Positions 7,689 to 16,818 of a stretch of DNA of 64,000 nucleotides are shown here, one piece after another (the first letter of the stretch is position 1; every line of letters begins with the position of its first letter). Location: positions 682,001-746,000 of the forward strand of contig CAXXPQ010000004.1 of NCBI GenBank assembly GCA_963668655.2. The letters run 5' to 3'. The stretch comes from G963668655 sp963668655 (GTDB lineage: Bacteria > Myxococcota_A > SURF-8). The notes below the pieces were generated by a model. That model was not told where the DNA came from, ran no database searches, and saw only the letters and a program-made list of their open reading frames with translations. Both the position numbers and the translations under genes were made by a program.

Positions 7689-10340
7689 ATGAGCGTTTAT
7701 CAAGAAGTATTAAGCTATGCGCAAGGTTGGCCCGATTGGCAGCAAGATGCCCTGCGTAGAATTGTGCAGACCGGTGGCCAACTGACACAGCAAGACATTG
7801 AGGAAATTGCGGAGCTTTGCAAAAAGGAGCAGGGCTGGCCGGGTATTGAGTTTGAACCAACGCCCATTGAAGCAAGCCACCTTCCAAACCAAAGCACTGC
7901 CGTTCAATCGGTTCGCCTTGAGAAACTTCACAGCAATAAAAACGTTTGTGCAACGCTGGACGACCAAGAGCTTGTTTTCAGCCAAAATGGTCTAAGCGTG
8001 TTTTACGGCGACAATGGCAGCGGTAAGTCAAGCTATGCGAGAGTAATAAAACAGGCTTGCCGTGCACGTGGCCAAAAAGAGAAAGTTGAGAAGAACGCCA
8101 ACACCGGTAACCGCGCTGAACCCAAAGCCACAATTGAGTTCAGCATTGACAGGCAAACGAAACTTGCTTTCGACTGGCAAAACAACAAGCCAGCGCCGGA
8201 TGAACTATCACAGATCAGCGTGTTCGACCACAATTCAGCCCAAGTGTATATTGCGGATAAAACCGACCCCGCCTATAAACCGGCAGGTATGGACCTGTTA
8301 ACGCAGCTTGCCGAAGTATGCGGTCAGGTGCAAGACGTGATAAACACAGAGCTTGATCGAAGTAACCGCATCAAAGATGCCGGGTTGCCCTTCGATCCTC
8401 CGCAAAACACCGCAGTAAGCAAACTGTTTGACAGCCTTGATGCATCGACAGACCCGGAAGAAGTCAAAAAGCTTGCGGGTTTAAGCGATGAAGAGAAAAA
8501 GCAACTGGCAAAGCTTAAAGAAGAGCTTGAACGGCTTAAAAAGGCAAACCCGCAAAACGATGCGTTAGCAATTGACAAACTTGTAAACCAATGCAACCCT
8601 CTGTACCAGCGCCTTGTAAAGATTCAGGCTGGTTTGGGGGAGAATGTCATATCACAGTTGGCCAGCAAGCTTGCGGAATACACCACTGCACAGCAGGCTT
8701 CCAAGGCCGCCCAACAGCAGGCATTCAGCGATGATGATGCGCTTCTAAACGGTGTGGGAGCATGCCCGTGGAAAAAACTTTGGGATGCGGCTCGGAGATA
8801 CTCCACAGAGGCCGCCTATCCCGATCAAGATTTCCCGGTTACTGAAGGTCAGGCTCGTTGTGTGCTCTGCCATCAACCCCTTGACGGTGCAGCCACCAAC
8901 CGTTTGCAACGATTTGAAGAATTTGTGCGAGAGGATACACAGCAGCAGGAGGCTGATGCTCAAAAGGCGGTTCTTGCAGCTTGCAAGACAATGACCCAGC
9001 TTGTTGTGTGGGAAAGTGGCGACGACAATGTGTTCAAAGAAATAGATGCTGACGCACCCGATTTGGCGAAAACCCTGCGTGAATATATGGACACTGCAAC
9101 CGCAATACAAGCGGCAATTGGTGAGCTTGAGCGGGTTGTACGAGGTGGCGAAGCGCCAACAATGCCTGATATTGGCAAGCTACCAGATGACGCCTTACCC
9201 AAATTCAAGAAATGGCTTGATGATAAACAAGCAAAGGCTGCCGAACTGCGCAACAAGGACAACAGCGCCGAGCAGGAAAAGGTGCAACAGCAGATAAACG
9301 AGCTAGAAGCGAAAGAAATGCTTGGCCAAAAGCGGCAACAGGTGCTCCGTTATCTGGATGCGTTGAAGCGAATTGAGTTGCTTACCAAGGCAAAAGCCGC
9401 AACCAACACATCACATATAACACGGGCAACCAAGGCAATTGCTGAGCAAGAAATTACCGACAGTTTGTGTAAAGCATTTGAGAGCGAGTTAAAGAAGCTT
9501 GGGGTCGTAGGTATTCAGCCAAAGTTGGAAAGCGCGGGTGGCCAAAGGGGGGCTATATACCACCATATTGTGCTGGCAAACACGGCATCGACGGCTCCCA
9601 ACCCTGATGCCATTTTGAGCGAGGGCGAACACCGCGTTATTGCTTTGGCAGCCTTTCTTGCGGAGCTTGATGTAACCACAGAGTCAGGCATTGTGTTTGA
9701 CGACCCTGTGTGCTCGCTTGACCACCGATATAGGAGATGGGTGGCTGGACGATTGGCCGAAGAAGCAAGAGGTAGACAGGTAGTTGTGTTCACACATGAC
9801 ATCATCTTCTTGCTGGCCTTGGAGGAATCCGCCAAAGAAATGAGAGCTGATTTCGCCGCCATTGAACTTGTAAGACAGGGGGACCGAGTTGGTCGATGCG
9901 AACCGGGTTTGCCGTGGCCCGGCATGACCACCCAAAGGCGCATTGGTTGGCTTAGAAATAAATGGCAGGCCGCCGAAAAAATACACCGCACCCAAACCAG
10001 CAAAGATTACGAAACCGCAGCAAAGGAACTGTACGGTTTTCTTCGTGAAGCGTGGGAAAGAGGCATCGAGGAAGTGCTGCTTAACCGAACAGTAATGCGG
10101 TATAAGGCATCAGTCGAAACGCAACGGCTTGAGAATGCACTAGATATTTCGGAAAGTGATTACAAGGTTATCGATGATAACATGGGGAAATGTTCTGCCT
10201 TCCACAGAGGGCACGACGATGCAGCAGCGATGGGCGGTTTTAATATGCCCACCCCCGACCAGCTAAAGCAGGACATAGACGCACTCGAAAATTGGGTAGC
10301 AGATATTTGGGAACGGCGTAAAAAGAAAAAAAAGAAATAG
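7689..10340 (+). CDS. Large AAA/SMC-like ATPase with zinc hook, RloC/PrrC-like
   Basis: 883 residues. Walker A FYGDNGSGKSSYAR is at 105-118, then long coiled-coil-like stretches rich in Glu/Lys/Gln. A CVLC zinc-hook-like pair sits at 391-394. After the second coiled region come the ABC signature-like LSEGEHR, Walker B IVFDDPVCSLDH (about 667-678) and the H-loop FTHD. The C-terminal 150 residues contain R786-x3-E790 and later H839/H842; an R-x3-E...H set is the anticodon-nuclease signature of PrrC and RloC, although the spacing here differs. Such ATPases act as phage-damage sensors, often beside restriction systems, as here. ATG 7689 has AGAGG six bases before it. The poly-Lys end is unusual. 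ATPase is firm; the nuclease is inference. Confidence 0.82.
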   Translation: MSVYQEVLSYAQGWPDWQQDALRRIVQTGGQLTQQDIEEIAELCKKEQGWPGIEFEPTPIEASHLPNQSTAVQSVRLEKLHSNKNVCATLDDQELVFSQNGLSVFYGDNGSGKSSYARVIKQACRARGQKEKVEKNANTGNRAEPKATIEFSIDRQTKLAFDWQNNKPAPDELSQISVFDHNSAQVYIADKTDPAYKPAGMDLLTQLAEVCGQVQDVINTELDRSNRIKDAGLPFDPPQNTAVSKLFDSLDASTDPEEVKKLAGLSDEEKKQLAKLKEELERLKKANPQNDALAIDKLVNQCNPLYQRLVKIQAGLGENVISQLASKLAEYTTAQQASKAAQQQAFSDDDALLNGVGACPWKKLWDAARRYSTEAAYPDQDFPVTEGQARCVLCHQPLDGAATNRLQRFEEFVREDTQQQEADAQKAVLAACKTMTQLVVWESGDDNVFKEIDADAPDLAKTLREYMDTATAIQAAIGELERVVRGGEAPTMPDIGKLPDDALPKFKKWLDDKQAKAAELRNKDNSAEQEKVQQQINELEAKEMLGQKRQQVLRYLDALKRIELLTKAKAATNTSHITRATKAIAEQEITDSLCKAFESELKKLGVVGIQPKLESAGGQRGAIYHHIVLANTASTAPNPDAILSEGEHRVIALAAFLAELDVTTESGIVFDDPVCSLDHRYRRWVAGRLAEEARGRQVVVFTHDIIFLLALEESAKEMRADFAAIELVRQGDRVGRCEPGLPWPGMTTQRRIGWLRNKWQAAEKIHRTQTSKDYETAAKELYGFLREAWERGIEEVLLNRTVMRYKASVETQRLENALDISESDYKVIDDNMGKCSAFHRGHDDAAAMGGFNMPTPDQLKQDIDALENWVADIWERRKKKKKK

Positions 10341-10473
10341 CCCCCGCTTGCACCCTGCAATCCCCCCGAGTCGCCGTTTCTCGCCCCGGCCACCCGCCGA
10401 GCCAGCCCAACACCCGTGCCCGGTGCCGAACGCCCGACGCAGGGCGATTGTCGGCGCGACAAGGGATGGTGTG

Positions 10474-10482
10474 TGCTATTAT
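10474..10482 (+). promoter_or_regulatory. Extended -10 promoter TGCTATTAT
   Basis: TGC followed by TATTAT is an extended -10 element only a few bases before the ATG codons at 10486 and 10492, so transcription would start close to the initiation codon (leaderless or nearly so). A similar TGTGCTATTCT occurs at 2046-2056. Confidence 0.4.
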
Positions 10483-10485
10483 TCG

Positions 10486-11265
10486 ATGGGTATGCTTGTG
10501 CAACCTACAAAAAAATTTGAACAGCCTTTAGGAAATCTATTGAGCACAGCGACGGCCATGGAAAGCGAAATCAAGGCGGCAATGGCGCATGCAGTTAATC
10601 CGCTGCATGAAATGGCGATTATTGCAAAACGTTTGGCAGAATTGATGCCTGATGCCACCAACGGCCAAGGGGACACAGCCACCCCATGGTCGGCGGGATT
10701 TTCAACAGAGGATTTTCCTGTGGTGAATGGTACAGCAACCGCCTATCCAAGCAAAGAAAGTGGCGGAGTGGCCGGTTTGTATTACGCACTGGAGAGTTTT
10801 TCCAACTGGCAGACCATATTCGCCAATGATCTGGCGTGGGATATTCACGGCGTGGATGCAGTTGCATACAATAGCCGAACGGATGAATACCTGTTATGCG
10901 AGGCCAAAGGTACCAGCCTTGCAAAGCTGCGTTCGGTGTGTTCGTATTTGAAAGCGACAAAAACCAAGGGCAGGCAACTTTCATGGCAATGGTGCTGGGC
11001 TTCTTTTGTAGATTGCGCTGGACTTGCGTCTACCGCTCCATTGTTTTTGCGCCTGTTGAAACCTTTTCTTGAGGGTCGTGTACAGCGTATGTTAGCTGTT
11101 ACGCAGCTTAAGCAAGACGCGATGGGTTGCATTATATCGGCGACAAAAACATGGGGTGAGAGCGAGCTTTGCCAGTTTTCTGATCTCGATGCGCCTTACG
11201 ATCTGTCCAAACAAAGGCTTTGGTTGGACGAAATGTTAAAGGCCGATCCGGAGATATTGCCATGA
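10486..11265 (+). CDS. PD-(D/E)xK nuclease-like protein, first of a coupled pair
   Basis: 259 residues. The core GVDAVAYNSRTDEYLLCEAKG supplies the D124 ... E139-A-K141 pattern of the PD-(D/E)xK nuclease fold. The N-terminal 100 residues are helical. Its stop codon overlaps the next ATG (ATGA at 11262), and the partner also carries a D...ExK pattern, so two related nuclease-fold proteins are made together. No ribosome binding site is seen; the extended -10 directly upstream suggests leaderless translation from 10486 or 10492. It may be the nuclease half of a toxin, restriction or ATPase-linked defence module with the gene before it. Specific family not recognised. Confidence 0.6.
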   Translation: MGMLVQPTKKFEQPLGNLLSTATAMESEIKAAMAHAVNPLHEMAIIAKRLAELMPDATNGQGDTATPWSAGFSTEDFPVVNGTATAYPSKESGGVAGLYYALESFSNWQTIFANDLAWDIHGVDAVAYNSRTDEYLLCEAKGTSLAKLRSVCSYLKATKTKGRQLSWQWCWASFVDCAGLASTAPLFLRLLKPFLEGRVQRMLAVTQLKQDAMGCIISATKTWGESELCQFSDLDAPYDLSKQRLWLDEMLKADPEILP

Positions 11266-11762
11266 ATTCGTACAAAAAAGAACTTGCCGCCAATCGTCGC
11301 CAATATTTCAAGAAGAACATGGAAACAGTGTTACGCGATGCCGGGGTTGATCCGGCCATTATTCGCCCCAAAGTTTATCGGGAGATGTGCAACTTGCAGA
11401 ACCGTACAAGGGGGCAATTGTTTGAATTGATGGGAGAGGTGCTTACTGTCAACAACCTGCGTGACCGCTTGCGGATAGGACCGGACGACAAGCCGCAAAA
11501 GCAGAAGACGTTCATTACACCGCATGGTCGCCGCAGGAATGACTTGTATTACGATTCCTTGCGGTTGGCGGTGGAAGTAAAATCCGGCTACGTTTACCTA
11601 AACAAAAGCACAAGGGCGCAAATCGAAAAAGACCGGTGGCTTTTACAAGCTGGCTATGTCGAGGCAGTCGTGTGGCTAGTCTTTAGAGGCGGCTCAAGCA
11701 ATGCCATTGCAGCGCTAAAGAAAGCCGATATCGAAACCATCGACATTGAATGGGATAAATGA
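11262..11762 (+). CDS. PD-(D/E)xK nuclease-like protein, second of a coupled pair
   Basis: 166 residues. RRNDLYYDSLRLAVEVKSG gives D94/D98 ... E105-V-K107, typical of PD-(D/E)xK endonucleases or restriction-fold toxins. Basic helices precede it (KKELAANRRQYFKKNMETVLRD) and a DIETIDIEWDK tail ends it. Translation is coupled to the upstream gene through an ATGA overlap. It could be a partner subunit or a separate effector. The small size and the isolated catalytic core resemble polymorphic-toxin REase domains, but no secretion signal or immunity gene is evident. Confidence 0.6.
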   Translation: MNSYKKELAANRRQYFKKNMETVLRDAGVDPAIIRPKVYREMCNLQNRTRGQLFELMGEVLTVNNLRDRLRIGPDDKPQKQKTFITPHGRRRNDLYYDSLRLAVEVKSGYVYLNKSTRAQIEKDRWLLQAGYVEAVVWLVFRGGSSNAIAALKKADIETIDIEWDK

Positions 11763-11796
11763 TTTGCTGCGCGGTGGGCAAATCGAGCAGACCATG

Positions 11797-11811
11797 TGAC
11801 AGAATATGTCA
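11797..11811. promoter_or_regulatory. Operator candidate TGACA-N5-TGTCA
   Basis: Perfect 5-bp inverted repeat with a 5-base spacer in the gap before the type IIG gene, matched by TGACA-N5-TGGCA at 7570-7584. The spacing resembles controller-protein or repressor sites. No regulator gene of the C-protein type is evident in the island. Confidence 0.45.
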
Positions 11812-11938
11812 TACGCCGTTGCAAAACATACAAATAGCGGGATGACCACATTATTTTATCTGGCAATTCCAAGTCCTGCGTGATATTTTTTGCGCACATC
11901 AACTTGCCGATTTCAACCAGCTTTTTGGAGAAGTGTAA

Positions 11939-14900
11939 ATGCCTGAGAAGCATCAGCCTTTGTTCAATACCGCCTACCTTCGCTCGATTTGGGCGAAAGA
12001 GTTTGAGGCGTTTAACGATAGCGACGAAGCCCAAACCCTGTTGACCCGCTTGCGGAATTGGGCGGCAAAAGACTGGCAGAAGGAAACCGCCAGCGAGGGC
12101 ACGTTTATTGACGTGTTTTTCAAGCAGACGTGGGGCTATGTGGCCAGCGGCGAAGGGATAAAAGGCGAAGGCTACACCCTGCAACAGCAATACCCGGTCA
12201 AAGGCGCGGGGCAGCGTGGCGGCACCGGTGAAGCCGATCTGGCCTTGGGCCACTTTGGCCGTGCCGATATGGAAGAAATCCCGCAGGTATTGGGCGAATT
12301 CAAGGACGACCGCTCCGGGCTGGACAAGCCGCAATCGAACCGCCCCAATGACCGCTCGCCCGTTGACCAATGCCTCGATTATTTGCGGGAATCCCGCACG
12401 GGGCTGATTTCGCCCATTCTGCCCACGTGGGGCTTGGTTACGGATATGAACGAGTTTCGCCTGTATCTTTACGGCAACAAGGCGCAATACCAGCGCTTTG
12501 TTATCAAGCCAGCCGAGGGCGATTTGGCTCATTCGCTTTTGGGCGATGATACCGACGCGGCGTTTCACCGCTTTTTGTTCTACAAAACCTTCCACCGCGA
12601 CAGCCTGCTTGCGACCAGCGGCAAAAGCCCGCTTGAAAAGCTGTTGGATGCGCAGATCACGCATGAAGAGGCGTTGGAAAACGAGTTTTACAAGGAATAC
12701 CACGCCTACCGCGAAGCCATTTACAAGGCGCTGCGCAAGCACAACCCACAGTATGAGCAGGAAGGCCGCTTGCGGCGTTTGGTCAAGTTTACCCAGCGCA
12801 TTATGGACCGCTGCATTTTCATCCTGTATTGCGAGGACATGGGGCGCGAGCTTAGCTTCCCGCCAAACGTGCTCAGGGATGTGCTGATTTACGTGTCCAA
12901 CGACGAATACTACGACCCCAACGGCACCAACGCATGGAACCGCATCCGGCAGTTGTTTGTCTCCATGCGCGACGGCACGCCCTTTGGCAAAGAGCGCATC
13001 AACCGCTTTAACGGCGGGCTGTTTGCCGAAGACAAGGAGATGGACGCGCTTAAGTTGCCCAACACGGTGTTTTGCAGGCAGAACCAAGGGCAGAGCGACA
13101 AGCGCCTGATGAAATACCCCGACACCCTGCTGTATTTGTCGGCCAAGTACAACTTCGGCGCATCCGACGATGGCGACGGGCGCACCCTGACGCTTACGGC
13201 GATGGGGCGCATTTTCGAGCAGAGCATTACCGAACTGGAGGTAATGGAGGCCCATGCCGAGGGGCGCGAATCGCTGACAGAGCTAACCAAGCGCAAGCGC
13301 GATGGTGTGTACTATACGCCCGAATGGGTGACGCATTACATCGTGGAGGAAACCGTTGGGGCGAGGCTGGCCGAGATCCGCAAAGAGCTTGGCTTTGACA
13401 AGTTTACCGATGTCACCGACGAGCAAATCAGCACCCACCGCCAAGACAAGCGCAAGGACAAGGTGGTTGCGGAATACGAAGCCGCCCTGCACAAATACAG
13501 CGACCGCATGGACGAGCTGAAGGTGGTCGATCCGGCTTGCGGGTCGGGCGCGTTTCTGATTCAGGCGTTCAAGTACCTGTACGAACAACGCCAGTGGATT
13601 GCCAAAGAGCTTGAGCGCGTGACCGGCAGCATGGGCCTGTTCGACACCCACGCGGCCATGCGTGCGGTGCTTTCCAAAAACCTGTATGGCGTGGACATCA
13701 ACGCCGAATCGGTGGAGATCACCCGGCTGGCTTTGTGGCTGCACACGGCCCTGCCGGATCGCCCATTGACCACACTGGATGAGAACATCCGTTGTGGCAA
13801 TTCGCTGATCGGCCATGATTTCTACGCCCAAGTGCAGCAAAGCCGGGATCTGTTTTCCGAAGACGAGCAGGAGCGGGTGAACACCTTTGACTGGCGGGAA
13901 ACCTTCCCCGAGGTGTTTAACCGTGAAAACGGCGGTTTTGATTGCGTCATCGGCAACCCGCCTTATGTGACTTTCAAGCACTTTAGGCGCATAGAGGAAG
14001 ACGTATCGGAATATCTCCTTACTGCAAAGCGACAAGATGGCAGCTTCCTTTACGAAAGCACCCAAGTTGCCGCGTTTGACATGTACCTGCCATTTATTGA
14101 ACGTGGCATAGAATTGCTGAATCCCACTGGTAAAATGGGCTACATTGCGCCGAATTTGTGGCTTGTCAGCGATTATGGCAAAGGGTTACGCAGGAAGATG
14201 CACAGGGAACGGCAGCTAGACCGTTGGGTTGATTTCAAAGGCTATCAGGTTTTTCAAGAGGCCATCACTTACACGGCGCTGCAATTTTTCTCTGGCCAAA
14301 GCAGACCTGCCTTCAACTGTGCGTTCGCACCAAACGGTGACATTTCAGGCTTGGATTGGGGCAGGATAGACGAGCGGGTGAACTACCAAGAACTTGACCC
14401 TGAAGAAGTTTGGAACCTTGCCCCCAAAGAAGAACGTGCATTTTTATCGTCGCTTAGTGAGCGATACTTGCGCATGGGTGATTTGTCTGGCTTCGCTATT
14501 GGCTTTAGGGGCGTGGAGACTGGCGCGGACAACCTGTACCAGTTCAATAAAATCGGACCGGGGTGCTACCGCCATGCTAAAGGCGCAAGGGACGGCACGG
14601 AGTTTCAACTTGAGGATGGCATTCTGATCCCGCTTGTTTCTGGCCCTGATGCAGCACGATACATAAAGCCGACAACCGACGTTTACGTGCTTTTCCCATA
14701 CGAGATAAGGGGCGAATCTGCACACTTGCTATCAGCGAAACGCTTGCAGGCTGATTTTCCCTTGACGTGGCAATACTTGAAGGCGAATGAGCAAGCTCTA
14801 AGAGCCAGAGACAAAGGCAAAATGAACGACAAGACTGGCTGGTATGGCTATACACGCCCAATGAACCTCGAAAAAATGGACAAGCCCAAGCTGGGGATTG

Positions 14901-15781
14901 CACAGACAGTAACGCGCATGGCAGTTTTCTACGACGAAAAGGGGGAGATTGCCACCAACAATGTGCGGGTTGGGGGTATTCTTGCGCCCACCCAAACCGA
15001 TGCTTTATTTATTCAGGGTGTCCTAAATGCACCTGTTTGCGATTTTGTTTTTAGGCGCATAGCAAAGGCCAAAGAGGGTGGTTATTATGAAGCAAACAAA
15101 CAGTTCCTTTTGCCCCTGCCCATTCCCAAAGCCAGCGACGACGACAAAGCCAAGGTGGCCGAAAAGGCCAAGCACCTGCAAGACCTGCACACCAAACGGC
15201 GCGACTTGCAGCTTGCAATCGACAAGCGCCTGAACAGCCCGCAATGCAGCGATGAAAAGCGCAACGAAAAATGGCTGTGGGATGATGTCGAAACTGTGGC
15301 GACGATCAAGAAAACCGCACCGCCAGAGCTGAAAGGCAAAGCGCTGGCAGAGTGGGCCAAGCTGCAACGCGAATTGAAGCTGACAGCCTACATGGATCGC
15401 ATCAACGCCATGTTGCAGCCGGGTGTGCGCCTGACGGTGGAAAACGACATGGGCGAGTTGCGCGTGCTGGCCAACGGCGCGGCGCTGATCGAGGGCATTT
15501 TCGTGGACGACGACGAAGCCGCCTTCATTGCGGCACAGTGGCGGCATAAGGCGCGGCAGACGAACGTAACCGAGAAGTTCGACGCCAAGCGCCTGTTGGG
15601 CCTGCTGCTAAAGCTGCGTAAAACGGACAACGACGCCATTTGCAAGCAGGTGGTGAAAATCGACGCCGACATCCAAGCGCTGGACGAGCAAATCGCCCGC
15701 GCCGAAACCGATATGAACGCCCTGACCTACAAGCTGTACGGCCTGACCGACGACGAGGTGCGGTTGGTGGAGGAAGGGTGA
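11939..15781 (+). CDS. Type IIG restriction-modification enzyme (nuclease-methylase-specificity fusion)
   Basis: 1280 residues, the usual size for Eco57I/BREX-PglX-like fused enzymes. The N-terminal nuclease shows GEADLALG (D100) and GEFKDD (E120-F-K122). A helical connector follows; the N6-adenine methylase has motif I DPACGSGAFL at 531 and motif IV NPPY at 673-676. The C-terminal 500 residues are a target-recognition region (TaqI-like) ending in a coiled coil. It would methylate and cut one DNA sequence in a single chain. It starts 177 bases after the nuclease pair and lies 35 bases before the next gene, so it heads a five-gene operon. The nuclease residues distinguish it from PglX, which lacks them. 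An operator-like repeat lies 128 bases upstream. Confidence 0.9.
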   Translation: MPEKHQPLFNTAYLRSIWAKEFEAFNDSDEAQTLLTRLRNWAAKDWQKETASEGTFIDVFFKQTWGYVASGEGIKGEGYTLQQQYPVKGAGQRGGTGEADLALGHFGRADMEEIPQVLGEFKDDRSGLDKPQSNRPNDRSPVDQCLDYLRESRTGLISPILPTWGLVTDMNEFRLYLYGNKAQYQRFVIKPAEGDLAHSLLGDDTDAAFHRFLFYKTFHRDSLLATSGKSPLEKLLDAQITHEEALENEFYKEYHAYREAIYKALRKHNPQYEQEGRLRRLVKFTQRIMDRCIFILYCEDMGRELSFPPNVLRDVLIYVSNDEYYDPNGTNAWNRIRQLFVSMRDGTPFGKERINRFNGGLFAEDKEMDALKLPNTVFCRQNQGQSDKRLMKYPDTLLYLSAKYNFGASDDGDGRTLTLTAMGRIFEQSITELEVMEAHAEGRESLTELTKRKRDGVYYTPEWVTHYIVEETVGARLAEIRKELGFDKFTDVTDEQISTHRQDKRKDKVVAEYEAALHKYSDRMDELKVVDPACGSGAFLIQAFKYLYEQRQWIAKELERVTGSMGLFDTHAAMRAVLSKNLYGVDINAESVEITRLALWLHTALPDRPLTTLDENIRCGNSLIGHDFYAQVQQSRDLFSEDEQERVNTFDWRETFPEVFNRENGGFDCVIGNPPYVTFKHFRRIEEDVSEYLLTAKRQDGSFLYESTQVAAFDMYLPFIERGIELLNPTGKMGYIAPNLWLVSDYGKGLRRKMHRERQLDRWVDFKGYQVFQEAITYTALQFFSGQSRPAFNCAFAPNGDISGLDWGRIDERVNYQELDPEEVWNLAPKEERAFLSSLSERYLRMGDLSGFAIGFRGVETGADNLYQFNKIGPGCYRHAKGARDGTEFQLEDGILIPLVSGPDAARYIKPTTDVYVLFPYEIRGESAHLLSAKRLQADFPLTWQYLKANEQALRARDKGKMNDKTGWYGYTRPMNLEKMDKPKLGIAQTVTRMAVFYDEKGEIATNNVRVGGILAPTQTDALFIQGVLNAPVCDFVFRRIAKAKEGGYYEANKQFLLPLPIPKASDDDKAKVAEKAKHLQDLHTKRRDLQLAIDKRLNSPQCSDEKRNEKWLWDDVETVATIKKTAPPELKGKALAEWAKLQRELKLTAYMDRINAMLQPGVRLTVENDMGELRVLANGAALIEGIFVDDDEAAFIAAQWRHKARQTNVTEKFDAKRLLGLLLKLRKTDNDAICKQVVKIDADIQALDEQIARAETDMNALTYKLYGLTDDEVRLVEEG

Positions 15782-15816
15782 AGAAGCAATAACAATAATA
15801 ATTTAGCGAGGACAGC

Positions 15817-16818
15817 ATGAACGAGCCGCTATTTAACAGGTTGATATTGGCCAACCGACTGATTGCAAAAGATCCCAAGGTATGGCTCGCAATGATTGTG
15901 TTTTTTGTAAGTGGCCTCGCCTTCTTGGCCGCGAGAGATGGTGTGTCACTGGGGCATCTGATAGAGAGTGACTACTTGCTATCATACCTGTTGGCAGCCC
16001 CAGCCGCATTCTCTGGCATATATATTTACTACAAACTGTTGGTAAACGCTCAACGTGTACGAACCTATACGAGGGAGCGCGATTTCTTAGATGTTGATAT
16101 TGAACGAAAGATGGAAAAGGATACTGGGTTTGCACTTCGGGAGCTGTTAGAGGAAGTACGTGCCCTCAAAGCAACCCGCAGCACAAGTGAAAAAATTGAT
16201 TACGATGCAATCGCTGAGAAGCTGTCGTCAAGAATTGAAGCCCTTGATGTCGACCCCCAAAAGGCCCCCACCACATTTGCCGAATACCACGCAAGCATAC
16301 AGAAGCAATTGTTGGATAAGGCTGATGACGCTGATGAGAAGGCGTCCATTTTGCTCACGCGGGGTAAGGGCTACACTCGGCTTGGCATTGGGCTTTACTT
16401 GGCTGCGATACTCGGCTGGCAGGTGTGGGCGCACTTTGAAGGAGCTTTTAAGGAGCAGTTTATCTACGGCATCGCTTCCTTCTCGCTGCTATTCATTTTC
16501 ATCGAATTCCTCAGCGCATGGTACTTGCGCCAGTTTCGACACTTCATGGAAACCTCCACCTACCTGATGAAAATTAAGGCCATTTTCGACCGGTATATGA
16601 TGGCCTATTTCGCCGTACAAGAGCTTCACCCCGGCGAAGAAGTAGAAAAGGAAGCCTGCATACGCATAATTGACATGCTTGTAAGCGACATTAACTGGCC
16701 TGACCCACACAGCCTTAAAAAGCCGGATATTAGCTTTGCAGCAGAAGCCATGACATCAATGGCCGAAATTGCGAAAAGTGTAAGGCAGCCTTCAAAGCAA
16801 AACCAATCGAAAGAATGA
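15817..16818 (+). CDS. Four-helix membrane protein of the restriction operon
   Basis: 333 residues. Hydrophobic helices lie at about 22-40 (VWLAMIVFFVSGLAFLAA), 54-72, 188-205 (GIGLYLAAILGWQVWAHF) and 214-234 (SFSLLFIFIEFLSAWYL). A charged 110-residue cytoplasmic-type loop separates the pairs and a soluble tail ends the protein. GCGAGGAC precedes the ATG. Its stop overlaps the ATG of the Mrr-like gene. I do not know the family. Membrane proteins inside restriction operons often act as abortive effectors or couple DNA sensing to the envelope, which is the inference here. Confidence 0.75.
   Translation: MNEPLFNRLILANRLIAKDPKVWLAMIVFFVSGLAFLAARDGVSLGHLIESDYLLSYLLAAPAAFSGIYIYYKLLVNAQRVRTYTRERDFLDVDIERKMEKDTGFALRELLEEVRALKATRSTSEKIDYDAIAEKLSSRIEALDVDPQKAPTTFAEYHASIQKQLLDKADDADEKASILLTRGKGYTRLGIGLYLAAILGWQVWAHFEGAFKEQFIYGIASFSLLFIFIEFLSAWYLRQFRHFMETSTYLMKIKAIFDRYMMAYFAVQELHPGEEVEKEACIRIIDMLVSDINWPDPHSLKKPDISFAAEAMTSMAEIAKSVRQPSKQNQSKE

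Noticed and set aside
11654..13255. 533-codon reverse-strand frame
   Set aside because: Shadow of the type IIG gene, which carries clear nuclease and methylase motifs.
11939..15781. BREX PglX methylase
   Set aside because: N-terminal D...ExK nuclease residues are present and no other BREX genes (brxA, brxB, brxC, pglZ, brxL) occur.
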